Part shown: positions 1 through 10,766 of the stretch, one piece after another
Layout: each line of letters starts with the position of its first letter
How positions within the stretch are numbered: the first letter of the stretch is position 1
Assembly (NCBI RefSeq): GCF_004138485.1
Contig: NZ_ML142848.1
Coordinates: 1,462,640 to 1,526,639, forward strand
Source: Peristeroidobacter soli
Lineage (GTDB): Bacteria > Pseudomonadota > Gammaproteobacteria > Steroidobacterales > Steroidobacteraceae
Direction of reading: 5' to 3'
DNA length: 64,000 bases
Program-made: the position numbers and the translations under genes
Notes under the pieces: model-generated
Seen by the model: only the letters and a program-made list of their open reading frames with translations
Database searches by the model: none
What the model was told of the DNA's origin: nothing

Positions 1-1
1 C

Positions 2-331
2 GGTATCGCGCTCGGTCAGATCGAGCACGCCAATGCGCGCTGGCTGCTGATTCGAGAAATCTCCGTGGGCCTGCTCAACGGCATCGGACTCGCCAGCATG
101 GTGGGGCTTGCCGCGGGTATCTGGTTCGAGGAATGGACCATCGGCGTCATCATCTTCGCCGCGCTGATGATCAATTTGTCCGCGGCGGCACTGGCCGGCG
201 TCGGCGTGCCGCTCATATTGAAACGTTTGGGCGTCGATCCCGCGCTGGCGGGCGGCGTGATCCTCACCACCGTCACCGATACCGTGGGCTTCGCCTCACT
301 TCTGGGCCTCGGCACGCTGTTCCTTACGTAA
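2..331 (+). CDS. mgtE: Magnesium transporter MgtE, C-terminal fragment (5' truncated by window edge)
   Basis: Open frame from window start; membrane segment ending AGGVILTTVTDTVGFASLLGLGTLFLT typical of the MgtE C-terminus. Confidence 0.85.
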   Translation, partial: GIALGQIEHANARWLLIREISVGLLNGIGLASMVGLAAGIWFEEWTIGVIIFAALMINLSAAALAGVGVPLILKRLGVDPALAGGVILTTVTDTVGFASLLGLGTLFLT

Positions 332-1546
332 GTCGAGCCGCCGCAGGATGGCGGTCGCCCCCGTCGACTCAACCGAGTAACCGGCCAGGAACGACATCAA
401 GTCGTCGGCACGCTTCATCGCGTCCTGATAGCCGAGCGCGATCAATTCCCGCGTGTACGTATCCTGGAACAGCAGATAACTCATCAGCTGACCTCCGCCG
501 GTGTTCATCGCGCCCATCGTTCTGAGCAGCACGCGCAAGGTCCGCGGCAACGAGTCGACATGATGACGCGCGATCTCCGACAGGTCTCGACTCGGCAGAA
601 TCACCAGCATGTCGACCCGCCGCAGCTGAACCGTGCTGTCCGGATTGCTCACTGTAATGGGGCCGACCTTGTCCACGATCTGGTTCAGCTGCGTGAGCCG
701 TTCCAGGTCCGAATACATGCCGTCGCTGAACAACGAGTCCAGCATGTAGCCGAAGATCTGGCCAAAGGTGGGACACAGCGGCGGCACCGCCATGGCCGGC
801 GAAGTTTCGTTGCGCGTGCCGATCACTAGCAAACGTTGCGCGCCCAGATGAATGGCGGCGCTGAACGGATTCGCCTCGCGCATCGCGCCGTCGCCGTAAT
901 ACTCGTCGCCGAGCAACACCGGCGGGAACAGGAACGGCACCGCAACGCTCGCCATCAAATGTTCGACCGACAGCGACACCGGTTCGCCGGCCCGCCGCGT
1001 TCGTTTCCAGGGCGAGCAGCCCGGCTTGGCTTCGAAAAAGGACACGGAGCGCGTGCTCGTGTAGCCGGCGGTCGACATGGCGAGGGCGTCCAGATGACCG
1101 TCGGCGATGGAGCGGCCGATGCGACTGAAATCGAACTGTTCCTTCAGCAGGTCGCGCAACGGCGAATTGTCGAACAACGATTTCGGCGGCGGCAGCAGCC
1201 AGCCACCGGACAGCATTGCGAACAGCCAATGCAGGCTGGCGCGAAGCATGCTGCCGGTGTCGGCCCGAAACACCTGCCCGACCTGGAAGTTCCGCCAGAC
1301 CCGTTCGAGATTGCCGACCGCGACGCGGTAGCGATCGGCGTAAACGGCGATGGCGGTCGCATTCACGGCTCCCGCCGAGGTGCCGGAGACCACCGGAAAG
1401 GGATTGATGGCACGTGCCGGCAATAGATCCGAGATGGCCCGCAGGACACCCACCTGATAGGCGGCCCGCGCGCCGCCGCCGGGTAACACCAACCCGACCT
1501 TGGGCGGTCCGACCGCAGGCGCGGAGGTGGGAATGCGCTCGCTCAT
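296..1546 (-). CDS. Patatin-like phospholipase family protein
   Basis: GGGARAAYQVGVL oxyanion motif and GTSAGAVNA (GxSxG) nucleophile motif; DGA motif (YGDGAMREANP). Confidence 0.9.
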   Translation of the reverse strand: MSERIPTSAPAVGPPKVGLVLPGGGARAAYQVGVLRAISDLLPARAINPFPVVSGTSAGAVNATAIAVYADRYRVAVGNLERVWRNFQVGQVFRADTGSMLRASLHWLFAMLSGGWLLPPPKSLFDNSPLRDLLKEQFDFSRIGRSIADGHLDALAMSTAGYTSTRSVSFFEAKPGCSPWKRTRRAGEPVSLSVEHLMASVAVPFLFPPVLLGDEYYGDGAMREANPFSAAIHLGAQRLLVIGTRNETSPAMAVPPLCPTFGQIFGYMLDSLFSDGMYSDLERLTQLNQIVDKVGPITVSNPDSTVQLRRVDMLVILPSRDLSEIARHHVDSLPRTLRVLLRTMGAMNTGGGQLMSYLLFQDTYTRELIALGYQDAMKRADDLMSFLAGYSVESTGATAILRRLDLRKEQRAEAQK

Positions 1547-1711
1547 ATGTTGAATCCGTGCCGTTATCGTTGGCGAAATTCCCGACGCTGTTGCATCGAT
1601 CCGGGCGCTCGCCGCTGAGTGATTAGTATGGCACAGTGCCTCGAAACGCCCCGTGACACGCGTGTTATATGGCGTCGCGGGCCGCCTTCATTGGTTTCCA
1701 GGGGATTTACC

Positions 1712-2281
1712 ATGAATCTTCGTCTCGCTCGCTCGAACATGCAGCTGTGGCTGCGCACCTGGGTGCTGGCCGTCACCTTCACCTGGATGGCGGCCAGCCT
1801 GGCCCAGGCCGCCGAGGGCCCGGCCGTGGGCAGCGCCGCGCCGGACTTCAAACTGCAGGACCAGGCCGGCAAATGGCATGAGCTGAAGGACTATCGCGGC
1901 AAGTGGGTGGCGCTGTACTTCTATCCCAAGGACAAGACCCCGGGCTGCACTACCCAGGCGTGCGAGTTCCGGGACAACGTGTTTGCATTCCGCGACGCCA
2001 ACGCGGTCATCCTCGGCGTGAGCGTCGATGACGTCGAATCTCACAAGGAATTTTCCGAGAAACACGGGTTGCCGTTTCCGATCCTGGCCGATGACCAGAA
2101 GGTCGTCGCCAAGGAATACGGCGTGCTGAAACGCTTCCTCGGCACGTTCGAGCTGGCCAAGCGGGATACGTTTCTAATCGATCCCCAGGGCAAGATCGTG
2201 CGCCACTACGCGGATGTGGATCCGAAGGGGCATTCGCAGATCGTGCTGAAGGACATCAAGGAATTGCAGGCGAAGAGCTGA
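1712..2281 (+). CDS. Peroxiredoxin of Bcp/PrxQ type with N-terminal signal-like segment
   Basis: VGSAAPDFKLQDQAGK..VALYFYPKDKTPGCTTQACEFRDN; hydrophobic N-terminus ending AQAAEG; ATG at 1712. Confidence 0.88.
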   Translation: MNLRLARSNMQLWLRTWVLAVTFTWMAASLAQAAEGPAVGSAAPDFKLQDQAGKWHELKDYRGKWVALYFYPKDKTPGCTTQACEFRDNVFAFRDANAVILGVSVDDVESHKEFSEKHGLPFPILADDQKVVAKEYGVLKRFLGTFELAKRDTFLIDPQGKIVRHYADVDPKGHSQIVLKDIKELQAKS

Positions 2282-2287
2282 TCTCTA

Positions 2288-2371
2288 CGCTCGCTGAGGA
2301 AGCTGCGCTCGCTGGGGAAGCTGCGCTCGCTGGGGAAGCTGCGCTCGCTGGGGAAGCTGCGCTCGCTGGGG
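2288..2371. repeat. 18-bp tandem repeat (cgctcgctggggaagctg), 4 full copies plus a partial
   Basis: Direct reading: copies at 2288, 2306, 2324 and 2342, partial at 2360. Confidence 0.95.
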
Positions 2372-2373
2372 GT

Positions 2374-2522
2374 AAGCCTGCCTCGGGGGTGTCTTCCCCG
2401 GGACCGCGCATAACCCTTGCCCTACGCTGTCGCTGGGCCGTTGCATACACGTCCCTGTGGCGCTCTAAAAAAAGGTCCCTCTTTTTTTTAAGTCCCGGGG
2501 AAGACACCCCCGAGGCAGGCTT
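2374..2522. repeat. Perfect 31-bp inverted repeat (2374-2404 / 2492-2522) enclosing 87 bp with an inner A/T-tract hairpin
   Basis: aagcctgcctcgggggtgtcttccccgggac is the exact reverse complement of gtcccggggaagacacccccgaggcaggctt. Confidence 0.95.
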
Positions 2523-2562
2523 CCCTTTTGAGCTTTGATGGGCGGAGCAAGAGCGTCGCGGT

Positions 2563-3738
2563 TCAGTGCAACGCTTTGATCGCTTGCTCCAGGCCGCCGA
2601 GCGTCAGCGGAAACATTCTGTTCTCGATTAGTTCACGAGTGAGCTGCACGGACGGCGTGTAATCCCACCGTTGCTGCGGCTCGGGGTTCAGCCACACGTG
2701 ATGCGGCCACGTTTTGGCAAGGCGTTGCATCCACACCGAGCCCGCCTCTTCATTCCAGTGCTCGATGCTGCCGCCGGGCTGCACGATCTCGTACGGGCTC
2801 ATGGTCGCGTCGCCGACCACGATCAGTTTGTAGTCGTGACCGTAAGTGCGCATGACTTCCATCGTCGGGATCTTCTCCGCGCGGCGACGGTGGTTGTCCT
2901 TCCACACATGCTCATAGACGAAGTTGTGGAAGTAGAAATATTCCAGGTGTTTGAACTCCGAGCGGGCGGCGGAGAACAGTTCCTCGCAGACGCGCACGTG
3001 ATAATCCATCGAGCCGCCGACATCGAGGAACAGCAGCACCTTGATGGCGTTGTGCCGCTCGGGCACGAACTTCAGGTCGAGCAGGCCGGCGTTGCGGGCC
3101 GTTGCGTCGATGGTGTTGTCCAGGTCCAGCAGCTCCGCTGCGCCTTCGCGGGCGAACTTGCGCAGCTTGCGTAGCGCGATCTTGATGTTGCGCGTGCCGA
3201 TCTCGACGGTGTCGTCGAGATTCTTGAACTCGCGCTGATCCCACACCTTCACCGCGCTCTTGTTGCGCGACTCGTGCTGGCCGATCCGGACGCCTTCCGG
3301 GTTGTACCCGTACGCGCCGAACGGCGACGTGCCGGCGGTGCCGATCCATTTGTTGCCGCCCTGGTGACGTTCCTTCTGTTCTTCGAGCCGCTGCTTGAGC
3401 GTCTCGATCAATTTGTCCCAGCCACCGAGCGACTGGATCTGCGCCTTCTCTTCGTCGGTGAGCGTGCGCTCGGCCATGCGCTTGAGCCATTCCTCGGGAA
3501 TGGCCTTCATCATGGCTTCGAACAAATCCTCCGCGCCCTTGAAGTGGGCGGCGAAGGCGCGGTCGAAACGATCGAAGTGACGTTCGTCCTTCACCAGGCA
3601 GGCGCGCGACAGGTAATAGAAATCCTCCGCGCTGGCGCTAGCGACCCGCGCCTGCAATGCCTGCAGCAACGACAGGAACTCGGTGATGGACACCGGCACC
3701 CCGCCCTCGCGCAGCTTGAAAAAGAACGGCACCAGCAT
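2563..3738 (-). CDS. VWA domain-containing protein (CoxE-like)
   Basis: FLDVGGSMDYHV MIDAS-type motif; follows a MoxR ATPase gene. Confidence 0.88.
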   Translation of the reverse strand: MLVPFFFKLREGGVPVSITEFLSLLQALQARVASASAEDFYYLSRACLVKDERHFDRFDRAFAAHFKGAEDLFEAMMKAIPEEWLKRMAERTLTDEEKAQIQSLGGWDKLIETLKQRLEEQKERHQGGNKWIGTAGTSPFGAYGYNPEGVRIGQHESRNKSAVKVWDQREFKNLDDTVEIGTRNIKIALRKLRKFAREGAAELLDLDNTIDATARNAGLLDLKFVPERHNAIKVLLFLDVGGSMDYHVRVCEELFSAARSEFKHLEYFYFHNFVYEHVWKDNHRRRAEKIPTMEVMRTYGHDYKLIVVGDATMSPYEIVQPGGSIEHWNEEAGSVWMQRLAKTWPHHVWLNPEPQQRWDYTPSVQLTRELIENRMFPLTLGGLEQAIKALH

Positions 3739-3748
3739 GGCTCGAAAC

Positions 3749-4597
3749 TCAGCGACCGCCGCGACGGTTCAAGAACACCAGCTGCTCGAACAGATGCACA
3801 TCCTGCTCGTTCTTCAACAGCGCGCCATACAACGGCGGAATGGATTTCTTCGGATCGTCGCTGCGCAGGGCTTCGGGCGGAATGTCTTCCGCGACCAGCA
3901 GCTTGATCCAGTCCAGCAGCTCGGACGTCGAGGGCTTCTTCTTCAACCCCGGCATCTCGCGCACCTTGAAGAACGCAGTGAGCGCTTCCGACAGCAGTTC
4001 TTTCTTCAACGTCGGGTAGTGCACGTCGACGATGCGTTCCATGGTCGTCGCATCCGGGAACCGGATGTAGTGGAAGAAACATCGGCGCAGGAACGCGTCC
4101 GGCAGTTCCTTCTCGTTGTTGCTGGTGATGATGATGATCGGACGGTTGCGCGCCTTGATCCATTGACGCGTCTCGTACACGTAGAACTCCATGCGATCCA
4201 GCTCGTGCAACAGATCGTTCGGGAATTCGATGTCGGCCTTGTCGATTTCATCGACCAGCAGCACCGGCTGCACATCGCTTTCGAAGGCTTCCCACAAGCG
4301 GCCTTTGACGATGTAGTTGCCGATGTCGTGCACCTTGGCCTCGCCGAGCTGCGAATCGCGCAGGCGGGACACGGCGTCGTATTCATACAAGCCCTGCTGG
4401 GCTTTGGTCGTCGATTTGATATGCCAGCGATACAGCGGCCGCTGCAGCGAGCGCGCCACTTCTTCCGCGAGCTGCGTCTTGCCGGTGCCCGGCTCGCCTT
4501 TGACCAGCAATGGACGACCCAGCACGACGGCCGCGTTGACGGCCATCATCAAATCTTCAGTGGCAACGTAGTTGTCCGTGCCGGCGAACCGTGACAT
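3749..4597 (-). CDS. MoxR family AAA ATPase
   Basis: Walker A GEPGTGKTQLAEEVA, Walker B VLLVDEIDKAD, paired with VWA gene. Confidence 0.93.
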   Translation of the reverse strand: MSRFAGTDNYVATEDLMMAVNAAVVLGRPLLVKGEPGTGKTQLAEEVARSLQRPLYRWHIKSTTKAQQGLYEYDAVSRLRDSQLGEAKVHDIGNYIVKGRLWEAFESDVQPVLLVDEIDKADIEFPNDLLHELDRMEFYVYETRQWIKARNRPIIIITSNNEKELPDAFLRRCFFHYIRFPDATTMERIVDVHYPTLKKELLSEALTAFFKVREMPGLKKKPSTSELLDWIKLLVAEDIPPEALRSDDPKKSIPPLYGALLKNEQDVHLFEQLVFLNRRGGR

Positions 4598-4667
4598 GAA
4601 TACCCCGATCCAGAAGAACAGTCAGAGAAACGACACCATACCACCGCAGGCAATTTTGCTGGGTGAC

Positions 4668-7079
4668 TTACTGTTTAGCGACGGCCGCAGGCGACAATTT
4701 CAGGGTATGTTTGGCCTCGCCCGGCAACAGCGGGCGCGGTTCGCCGCGGGCCCAGGCTTTGTGGCCCGCTCCGTAGAACGGCGACATCGGGTGGTCGACC
4801 GGCCCACCGGGCATTTGGAAATATCCCTGCGCTTCCCGCCCCGGCGACACCACCATGCGCTCGGACGCGCCGAATGCCGGCCCCTGAACGCGCGGCATGA
4901 ATGAATCGCCCGACAGCGGCACCGAGGGCATATCCAGCCAGGTGCCGACGAACGGAATGGCCTGCGAGAGCGGATGTCTCATCGCCAGCATGTTCTGCGC
5001 GCCCCAGCTGCATTGGCCCAACGAGCCGCACTCGTGCACCAGCCCTTTGAGCGCGGCATCGACAGACGCGAGCAATGCATCGTCCCAAGTCGGATAGCGC
5101 GGATCGAGCATGTGCGCCGGCTGCTTGGTGACCAGTTGCCACAGCGGACCTTCGAACTGCGCCGACGGTGAGAATTTGGTCTTGGGATATTTGAGGCGCG
5201 CCGCGGCGGTCAGCGATTCGAAAATATCCTGACGAATCTGCAGACGCATGGCGCGAACCAGGCGATAGCCCACGTCATCGGCAGCGGCGCGCGCCGACCA
5301 GTCCTCCAGGAACTTCCGCGCCTCCGCTCGCAGCGGTTGACCTTGAACCGCGCGCTCATCGAACAGCTCGAGCAGGAAGTCACGCCAGCGGATCAGAAAC
5401 AACGCGCGATCGTCCAGCTGAATGTTGGCCATGTCCGCCGGCGTCGCCTTCTCGAGTGCCAGCAGATCGTCGCGGATCTGCGCGGCCCGCGCACCGTTGT
5501 CGTACATGCCATCGCCCATGAACGACAGCCAGGTCTCGACATCGACAGTGCGTGCATTCGCGGTCCACAGCCGACCCGATTGTGGGTCGATGATGCGAGG
5601 ATATTCCTCAGGCTTGCGCCAGCCATTCCAACCGGTCTCCGGCGTGTTCCAGAGATAGGGCATGGTCGAGTCATAGTTGCCACGTACCGGCACCTGCCCC
5701 ATCAGCGACCAGCCGATGCGACCGCCGGTATCGACCGCGATGAAATTCTGCACGGGCACGCCGGAGCGATTCGCCACCAGCAAGGCATTCTCGACGGTAT
5801 CGACCGTCTCGAGATCGGCCATCCGGAAGTTGGTGGCCTGCGCATGGTGCGCGGTCCACGCCAATGCCAGCGGCCGGCTCGACGTATCCTCACGCACGAT
5901 CGGTCCCCACCGCGTGTTGGTGACGGTGAGCTTCACGTCGTCGCCGTCTTTCACCTTGAGAATTTCCTGACGCACCTGAAACGGCTCGGAGCCCTCGGGC
6001 GTGAGATAACGCGAAGTGTCCTGCGGATCGCGCTCGACGATGATCAGATCGGTCCAGTCGCCGAAGCTGTTGGTAAAGCCCCAGGCCACGTGACCGTTGC
6101 TACCGACGATCAGCAGCGGCAATCCCGGCAACGTCACACCGACCAGATCACGATGCGCGTCGCCTTCGGCATCGACGATCAAGCGCGCGCGATACCAGAC
6201 ATGGGGCAGTCGCAGGCCGAGATGCATGTCGTTCGCGAGCAAAGCGCCCTTGTCGGCGGTATGAGTGCCCGCGACGGCCCAGCTGTTGCTGCCGACATAA
6301 ATCTTTTCTTCCATCGTGCCGGCCGTGCGAGGCGCCGACAAAGCCGCCGACCGTGAAGCGCCTTCGCGCAGATCGAACACGTCCGGACCAGGAATGGTTG
6401 CGGAGCGAATCGTTCCTCCCTGCATCGGCGCATCCCACTCCGTGCCCAGCGGCGAGAGGAAGGCGAACATCGCCGGCGGCAACGCGTCGCGCAGCTGCAA
6501 GCGCGTCAGCTCTTCGCTGCCCGAGGAGTCGTTCAAATTGAGATACATCGAGAACGCGGCCAGCACCGAATCTTCGGGCAGCCAGGGCGCAGGCTTGGCA
6601 CCCAGCAGCAGATATTCCCAGGGCTTGGCGCTGGCTTTCGAGAGCGCGAAATTCACACCCGCCGCGTACGCATCCAGCAAGGCGCGATCACCAGCGGTTG
6701 CAGACGCGATGACTTCACGCGCGACATGCCTGAAGCCATGCACACGCAGTCTGCGATCCATGTCGAGCACGGACGAGCCCAGCAGCTCCGCCATCTCGCC
6801 CGCGGCCGCACGCCGCATCAGGTCCATCTGGAAATAACGGTCCTGGGCGTGAGCGAAGCCAGTGGCGAACGCGAGATCGGTACGATTGCCGGCGCGAATC
6901 ACCGGCGTGCCTTCGGCATCGCGCTCGATGGCCGCGGGTGCGGAGATGTGCGCGTTGGCAACGTTGCCGTCGATCTGCGGCAGGCTGGCCCGCAGCGCGA
7001 AGTAGCCGATCAACCCACCGACGACCAGAACGATCAGTAAGGCAAGACCAACAACGCGCAGCGGTCGGAGCGAACGCAT
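4668..7079 (-). CDS. Penicillin acylase family protein
   Basis: GSNSWAVAGTHTADKGALLANDMHLGLRLPHVWY (Ntn nucleophile region); N-terminal TM segment. Confidence 0.93.
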   Translation of the reverse strand: MRSLRPLRVVGLALLIVLVVGGLIGYFALRASLPQIDGNVANAHISAPAAIERDAEGTPVIRAGNRTDLAFATGFAHAQDRYFQMDLMRRAAAGEMAELLGSSVLDMDRRLRVHGFRHVAREVIASATAGDRALLDAYAAGVNFALSKASAKPWEYLLLGAKPAPWLPEDSVLAAFSMYLNLNDSSGSEELTRLQLRDALPPAMFAFLSPLGTEWDAPMQGGTIRSATIPGPDVFDLREGASRSAALSAPRTAGTMEEKIYVGSNSWAVAGTHTADKGALLANDMHLGLRLPHVWYRARLIVDAEGDAHRDLVGVTLPGLPLLIVGSNGHVAWGFTNSFGDWTDLIIVERDPQDTSRYLTPEGSEPFQVRQEILKVKDGDDVKLTVTNTRWGPIVREDTSSRPLALAWTAHHAQATNFRMADLETVDTVENALLVANRSGVPVQNFIAVDTGGRIGWSLMGQVPVRGNYDSTMPYLWNTPETGWNGWRKPEEYPRIIDPQSGRLWTANARTVDVETWLSFMGDGMYDNGARAAQIRDDLLALEKATPADMANIQLDDRALFLIRWRDFLLELFDERAVQGQPLRAEARKFLEDWSARAAADDVGYRLVRAMRLQIRQDIFESLTAAARLKYPKTKFSPSAQFEGPLWQLVTKQPAHMLDPRYPTWDDALLASVDAALKGLVHECGSLGQCSWGAQNMLAMRHPLSQAIPFVGTWLDMPSVPLSGDSFMPRVQGPAFGASERMVVSPGREAQGYFQMPGGPVDHPMSPFYGAGHKAWARGEPRPLLPGEAKHTLKLSPAAVAKQ

Positions 7080-7089
7080 CTGGATGAGG

Positions 7090-8523
7090 TTAGACTCGGA
7101 CCTCTAGAATCTTCATCGCGTTGGTCTTGCCCGAGACGCCGGACAGCTCGCCCTTGGTGATGATGATGCGATCGCCCATCTCCACCATGCCCTGCTTGAG
7201 CATGAGCTTGAAAATATCCGCGTACAGCAGCTGGGCGTTGCTGTGAGTGATATCGAACGTCACCGGGTACACGCCTCGATACAACATCACCCGGCGCCGC
7301 GTCTCCTCGTGGCGGGTGAACGCGTAGATGGGAATGTCGGCACGAATGCGCGACATCCACAGCGGCGTCGAGCCCGACTCGGTCAACGCGACGATGGCCT
7401 TCACCTTCAGATGATTGGCCGTGTACATCACCGCCATGGCGATGGCTTCGTCGGTCTTCTCGAAAATGCCGTGCTCGCTGCGAGCACGAACCGGCGTATG
7501 CGAGGACTCGTACTTCTCCGCGCCGAGGATGACCTGCGCCATCGTCGACACGGCCTTCACGGGATATTTACCAACGGCGCTCTCGCCCGAGAGCATCACC
7601 GCGTCGGTGCCGTCCATCACCGCGTTGGCGATGTCCGACACTTCGGCGCGCGTCGGCACCGGGTTGTGAATCATCGACTCCATCATCTGCGTCGCCGTGA
7701 TGGCGACACGATTGCGCTTACGGCACGCGGCGATGATGTGTTTCTGCAGACCTGTCAGCTCGGCATAACCCACTTCGACGCCGAGGTCGCCGCGCGCCAC
7801 CATGACGGCGTCGCTGGCTTGAATGATACGATCGAGGTTCACCAGCGCTTCACTGCGCTCGATCTTCGCGACCAGGAAACCGTGGCCGCCGGCACCACGC
7901 AACAGGTGGCGGGCTTCTTCCATGTCGTGACCGTCGCGCGCAAACGAAACGGCCAGATAGTCGACGCCCAGCTCGGCCGCGAGCTTGATGTGCTCGCGAT
8001 CCTTGTCCGTCAGCGCGCCAGCCGTCAGGCCGCCGCCCTGCTTGTTGATACCTTTGTTGTCGGAAAGCTCACCGCCCACCACGACCCTGGTCATGATGCG
8101 CGGGCCATCGACATCGACGACTTCCAGCACGATCAGGCCGTCATTCAGCAGCAGCGTGTCGCCGCCACGGACGTCCTTCGGGAGATTCTTGTACGCGACA
8201 CCGACCGACTTCACGGTGCCGGCCTTGGAATCCAGGGAAACGTCGAGGACGAACGGCTCGCCCTCGTTCAGGAACACTTTGCCTTCGACGAAACGATCGA
8301 TGCGGATCTTCGGGCCCTGCAGGTCGCCGAGCACGGCGACCCACTTGCCGACCTGCTCCGCCACCTCACGCACCATCTTGACGCGGTTGGCGTGAGCCGC
8401 CGCCTCGCCGTGCGAGAAGTTCACTCGCACGACGTCGGCACCGGCCCGCAACATCTCACCAAGCACCTTTGGGTTGTCGGTGGCCGGCCCGAGGGTGGTC
8501 AGGATCTTGGTGCGACGGAGCAT
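7090..8523 (-). CDS. pyk: Pyruvate kinase
   Basis: MLRRTKILTTLGPATDNPKVLGEMLRAGADVVRVNFSHG; MVARGDLGVE; TATQMMESM. Confidence 0.97.
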   Translation of the reverse strand: MLRRTKILTTLGPATDNPKVLGEMLRAGADVVRVNFSHGEAAAHANRVKMVREVAEQVGKWVAVLGDLQGPKIRIDRFVEGKVFLNEGEPFVLDVSLDSKAGTVKSVGVAYKNLPKDVRGGDTLLLNDGLIVLEVVDVDGPRIMTRVVVGGELSDNKGINKQGGGLTAGALTDKDREHIKLAAELGVDYLAVSFARDGHDMEEARHLLRGAGGHGFLVAKIERSEALVNLDRIIQASDAVMVARGDLGVEVGYAELTGLQKHIIAACRKRNRVAITATQMMESMIHNPVPTRAEVSDIANAVMDGTDAVMLSGESAVGKYPVKAVSTMAQVILGAEKYESSHTPVRARSEHGIFEKTDEAIAMAVMYTANHLKVKAIVALTESGSTPLWMSRIRADIPIYAFTRHEETRRRVMLYRGVYPVTFDITHSNAQLLYADIFKLMLKQGMVEMGDRIIITKGELSGVSGKTNAMKILEVRV

Positions 8524-8536
8524 TGAGAACCTCGTG

Positions 8537-9730
8537 TCAACTGCGACTGCGTTCTTCCAGAACCGCAACGGCGGGCAGCTTTTTACCTTCCAGGAATTCC
8601 AGGAAGGCACCGCCACCGGTGGAGATATAGGAGATGTCGTCTTCTACACGATATTTCTCGATGGCCGCTAGCGTATCGCCACCACCGGCGATGGAAAATG
8701 CCGAGCTCTTGGCGATGGCCTGAGCCAGCGTGCGCGTGCCTTCGCCGAACTGATCGAACTCGAACACGCCCACCGGGCCGTTCCAGACGATGGTGCCGGC
8801 GCTGGCGAACGTGCGCGCAAACTTTTCAGCCGTGTCCGGACCGATGTCCAGAATCATCTCGTCGGCTTCCACCTTGTCGACCGGCTTCACGTCGGCTTCG
8901 GCCTTGGCCGAGAACTCGGTGGCAACCACCACGTCGGTGGGCAACGGAATGCTCACCTTCAGCTCCGCCGAGCGCTTCAGCAGGTTCTTGGCGATATCGA
9001 TCATGTCGGCTTCGTACAGCGACTTGCCGATCGGATATCCCTGCGCGGCGATGAACGTGTTGGCGATGCCGCCACCGACGATCAGCGTGTCCACTTTGGA
9101 CAGCAGGCTCTCCAGCACCGTGAGCTTGGTCGACACCTTGGAACCGGCGACGATGGCGATCAACGGCCGCTTGGGTTTTTCCAGCGCGGTCTCGAGCGCC
9201 ACCAGCTCGTTCATCAGCAACGGACCGGCGCAGGCCACCTTGGCGAACTTCGCCACGCCATGGGTGCTGGCTTCGGCGCGATGCGCCGTGCCGAACGCGT
9301 CCATGACGAACACGTCGCACAGCTGCGCCATCTTTTTCGCGAGATCTTCCTTGTCCTTCTTCTCGCCTTTGTTGAAACGCACGTTCTCGAGCAGCACCAC
9401 TTCGCCGGGGGCGCATTCCACGCCATCCAGCCAATGCTTCTCGAAGCGCACCTTGAAGCCCAGCAGCTCGGACAGCCGCTGCGCCACCGGCGCGAGCGAA
9501 AACTCTTCGTCGTACACGCCCTCTTCCGGGCGTCCCAGGTGCGACATGACCAGGACGCGCGCGCCCTTCTCTTTCGCCGCCTGGATCGTCGGCAGCGACG
9601 CGCGAATGCGCGCGTCGCTGGTAACAACACCACCCTGCACCGGCACGTTCAGATCCTCACGGATCAGCACGCGCTTGTCGCGCAGGTCTAAATCGACCAT
9701 CCGCAAGACGGCCCCTGCCCCGACGGACAT
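8537..9730 (-). CDS. pgk: Phosphoglycerate kinase (start 9730 or 9700)
   Basis: [45 protein letters not shown]; directly follows gap. Confidence 0.96.
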   Translation of the reverse strand: MSVGAGAVLRMVDLDLRDKRVLIREDLNVPVQGGVVTSDARIRASLPTIQAAKEKGARVLVMSHLGRPEEGVYDEEFSLAPVAQRLSELLGFKVRFEKHWLDGVECAPGEVVLLENVRFNKGEKKDKEDLAKKMAQLCDVFVMDAFGTAHRAEASTHGVAKFAKVACAGPLLMNELVALETALEKPKRPLIAIVAGSKVSTKLTVLESLLSKVDTLIVGGGIANTFIAAQGYPIGKSLYEADMIDIAKNLLKRSAELKVSIPLPTDVVVATEFSAKAEADVKPVDKVEADEMILDIGPDTAEKFARTFASAGTIVWNGPVGVFEFDQFGEGTRTLAQAIAKSSAFSIAGGGDTLAAIEKYRVEDDISYISTGGGAFLEFLEGKKLPAVAVLEERSRS

Positions 9731-9732
9731 CT

Positions 9733-10746
9733 TCAGACCGCCTTCGACCAGGCGATCGTGGTGTCGAGCATGCGATTCGAGAAGCCCCACTCGTTGTCGT
9801 ACCACGAGCACACCTTCACCAGCGTGCCGTCGATGACCTTGGTCATGGTGGCGTCGTAGGTCGAGGAATGCGGGTCGTGGTTGAAGTCCACCGACACCAG
9901 CGGGCCGTCGCTGTACGCCAGGATGTTCTTGAACGCACCGTTGGCGGCTTCCTTCATCACGCCGTTGATCTCTTCGATCGAGGTGGCGCGCCTGGCGACG
10001 AAGCTCAGGTCGACCAGCGACACGTTGATGGTCGGCACGCGCACCGAGAAGCCGTCGAGCTTGCCATTCAACTCCGGCAGCACCAGGCCGACCGCGGCAG
10101 CCGCGCCGGTCTTGGTCGGAATCATCGAGTGAGTGGCCGAGCGTGCACGACGCAGGTCCTTGTGGAACACGTCGGTGAGCACCTGGTCGTTGGTGTACGA
10201 GTGAATGGTGTTCATCACGCCGGACACGATGCCGATCTTCTCGTGCAGCACCTTGGCCAACGGCGCCAGACAGTTGGTCGTGCACGACGCGTTGGAGATC
10301 ACGGTGTGGCTGGACTTCAGCGTGTTGTGGTTCACGCCGTAGACGACCGTCGCATCGACGTCCTTCTCGCCCGGAGCGGAGATCACGACTTTCTTGGCGC
10401 CGCCCTGGATGTGCAGACCCGCCTTCGCCTTGCTGGTGAACAGGCCGGTGCACTCGAACACGTAATCGACGCCGAGCTGGCCCCACGGCAGCTTGGCCGG
10501 ATCGCGCTCGGCGAGCACTTTGATACGGTCGCCGTTGACGACCAGCGAGTCGCCGTCGACTTTCACTTCACCGTTGAACTTGCCGTGCACGGTGTCGTAG
10601 CGCGTGAGATGCGCGTTGGTCTGCGCGTCGCCGAGGTCGTTGAGCGCGACGATCTGGATTTCTTGCTGGCGGTTCGCTTCGTAGAGCGCGCGCAGGATGT
10701 TCCGACCGATGCGGCCGTAGCCGTTGATACCAACCTTGATGGGCAT
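9733..10746 (-). CDS. gap: Glyceraldehyde-3-phosphate dehydrogenase
   Basis: [33 protein letters not shown]. Confidence 0.97.
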   Translation of the reverse strand: MPIKVGINGYGRIGRNILRALYEANRQQEIQIVALNDLGDAQTNAHLTRYDTVHGKFNGEVKVDGDSLVVNGDRIKVLAERDPAKLPWGQLGVDYVFECTGLFTSKAKAGLHIQGGAKKVVISAPGEKDVDATVVYGVNHNTLKSSHTVISNASCTTNCLAPLAKVLHEKIGIVSGVMNTIHSYTNDQVLTDVFHKDLRRARSATHSMIPTKTGAAAAVGLVLPELNGKLDGFSVRVPTINVSLVDLSFVARRATSIEEINGVMKEAANGAFKNILAYSDGPLVSVDFNHDPHSSTYDATMTKVIDGTLVKVCSWYDNEWGFSNRMLDTTIAWSKAV

Positions 10747-10766
10747 TTACGTTTACCTCGTTAGAA

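Noticed and set aside
2256-2507. Minus-strand ORF encoding PASAAS repeats
   Set aside because: It is simply the translation of the 18-bp tandem repeat and inverted repeat; no plausible protein features and it overlaps the peroxiredoxin 3' end.
2563-4597. MoxR-VWA pair considered as the maturation system for the Mo-hydroxylase at 40-44 kb (CoxD/CoxE analogy)
   Set aside because: The two loci are ~36 kb apart and such pairs are widespread; no sequence evidence for a functional link.
8537-10486. 649-aa ORF extending pgk upstream through gap
   Set aside because: The N-terminal ~250 aa are an out-of-frame reading of the gap gene; true pgk starts at 9730 or 9700.
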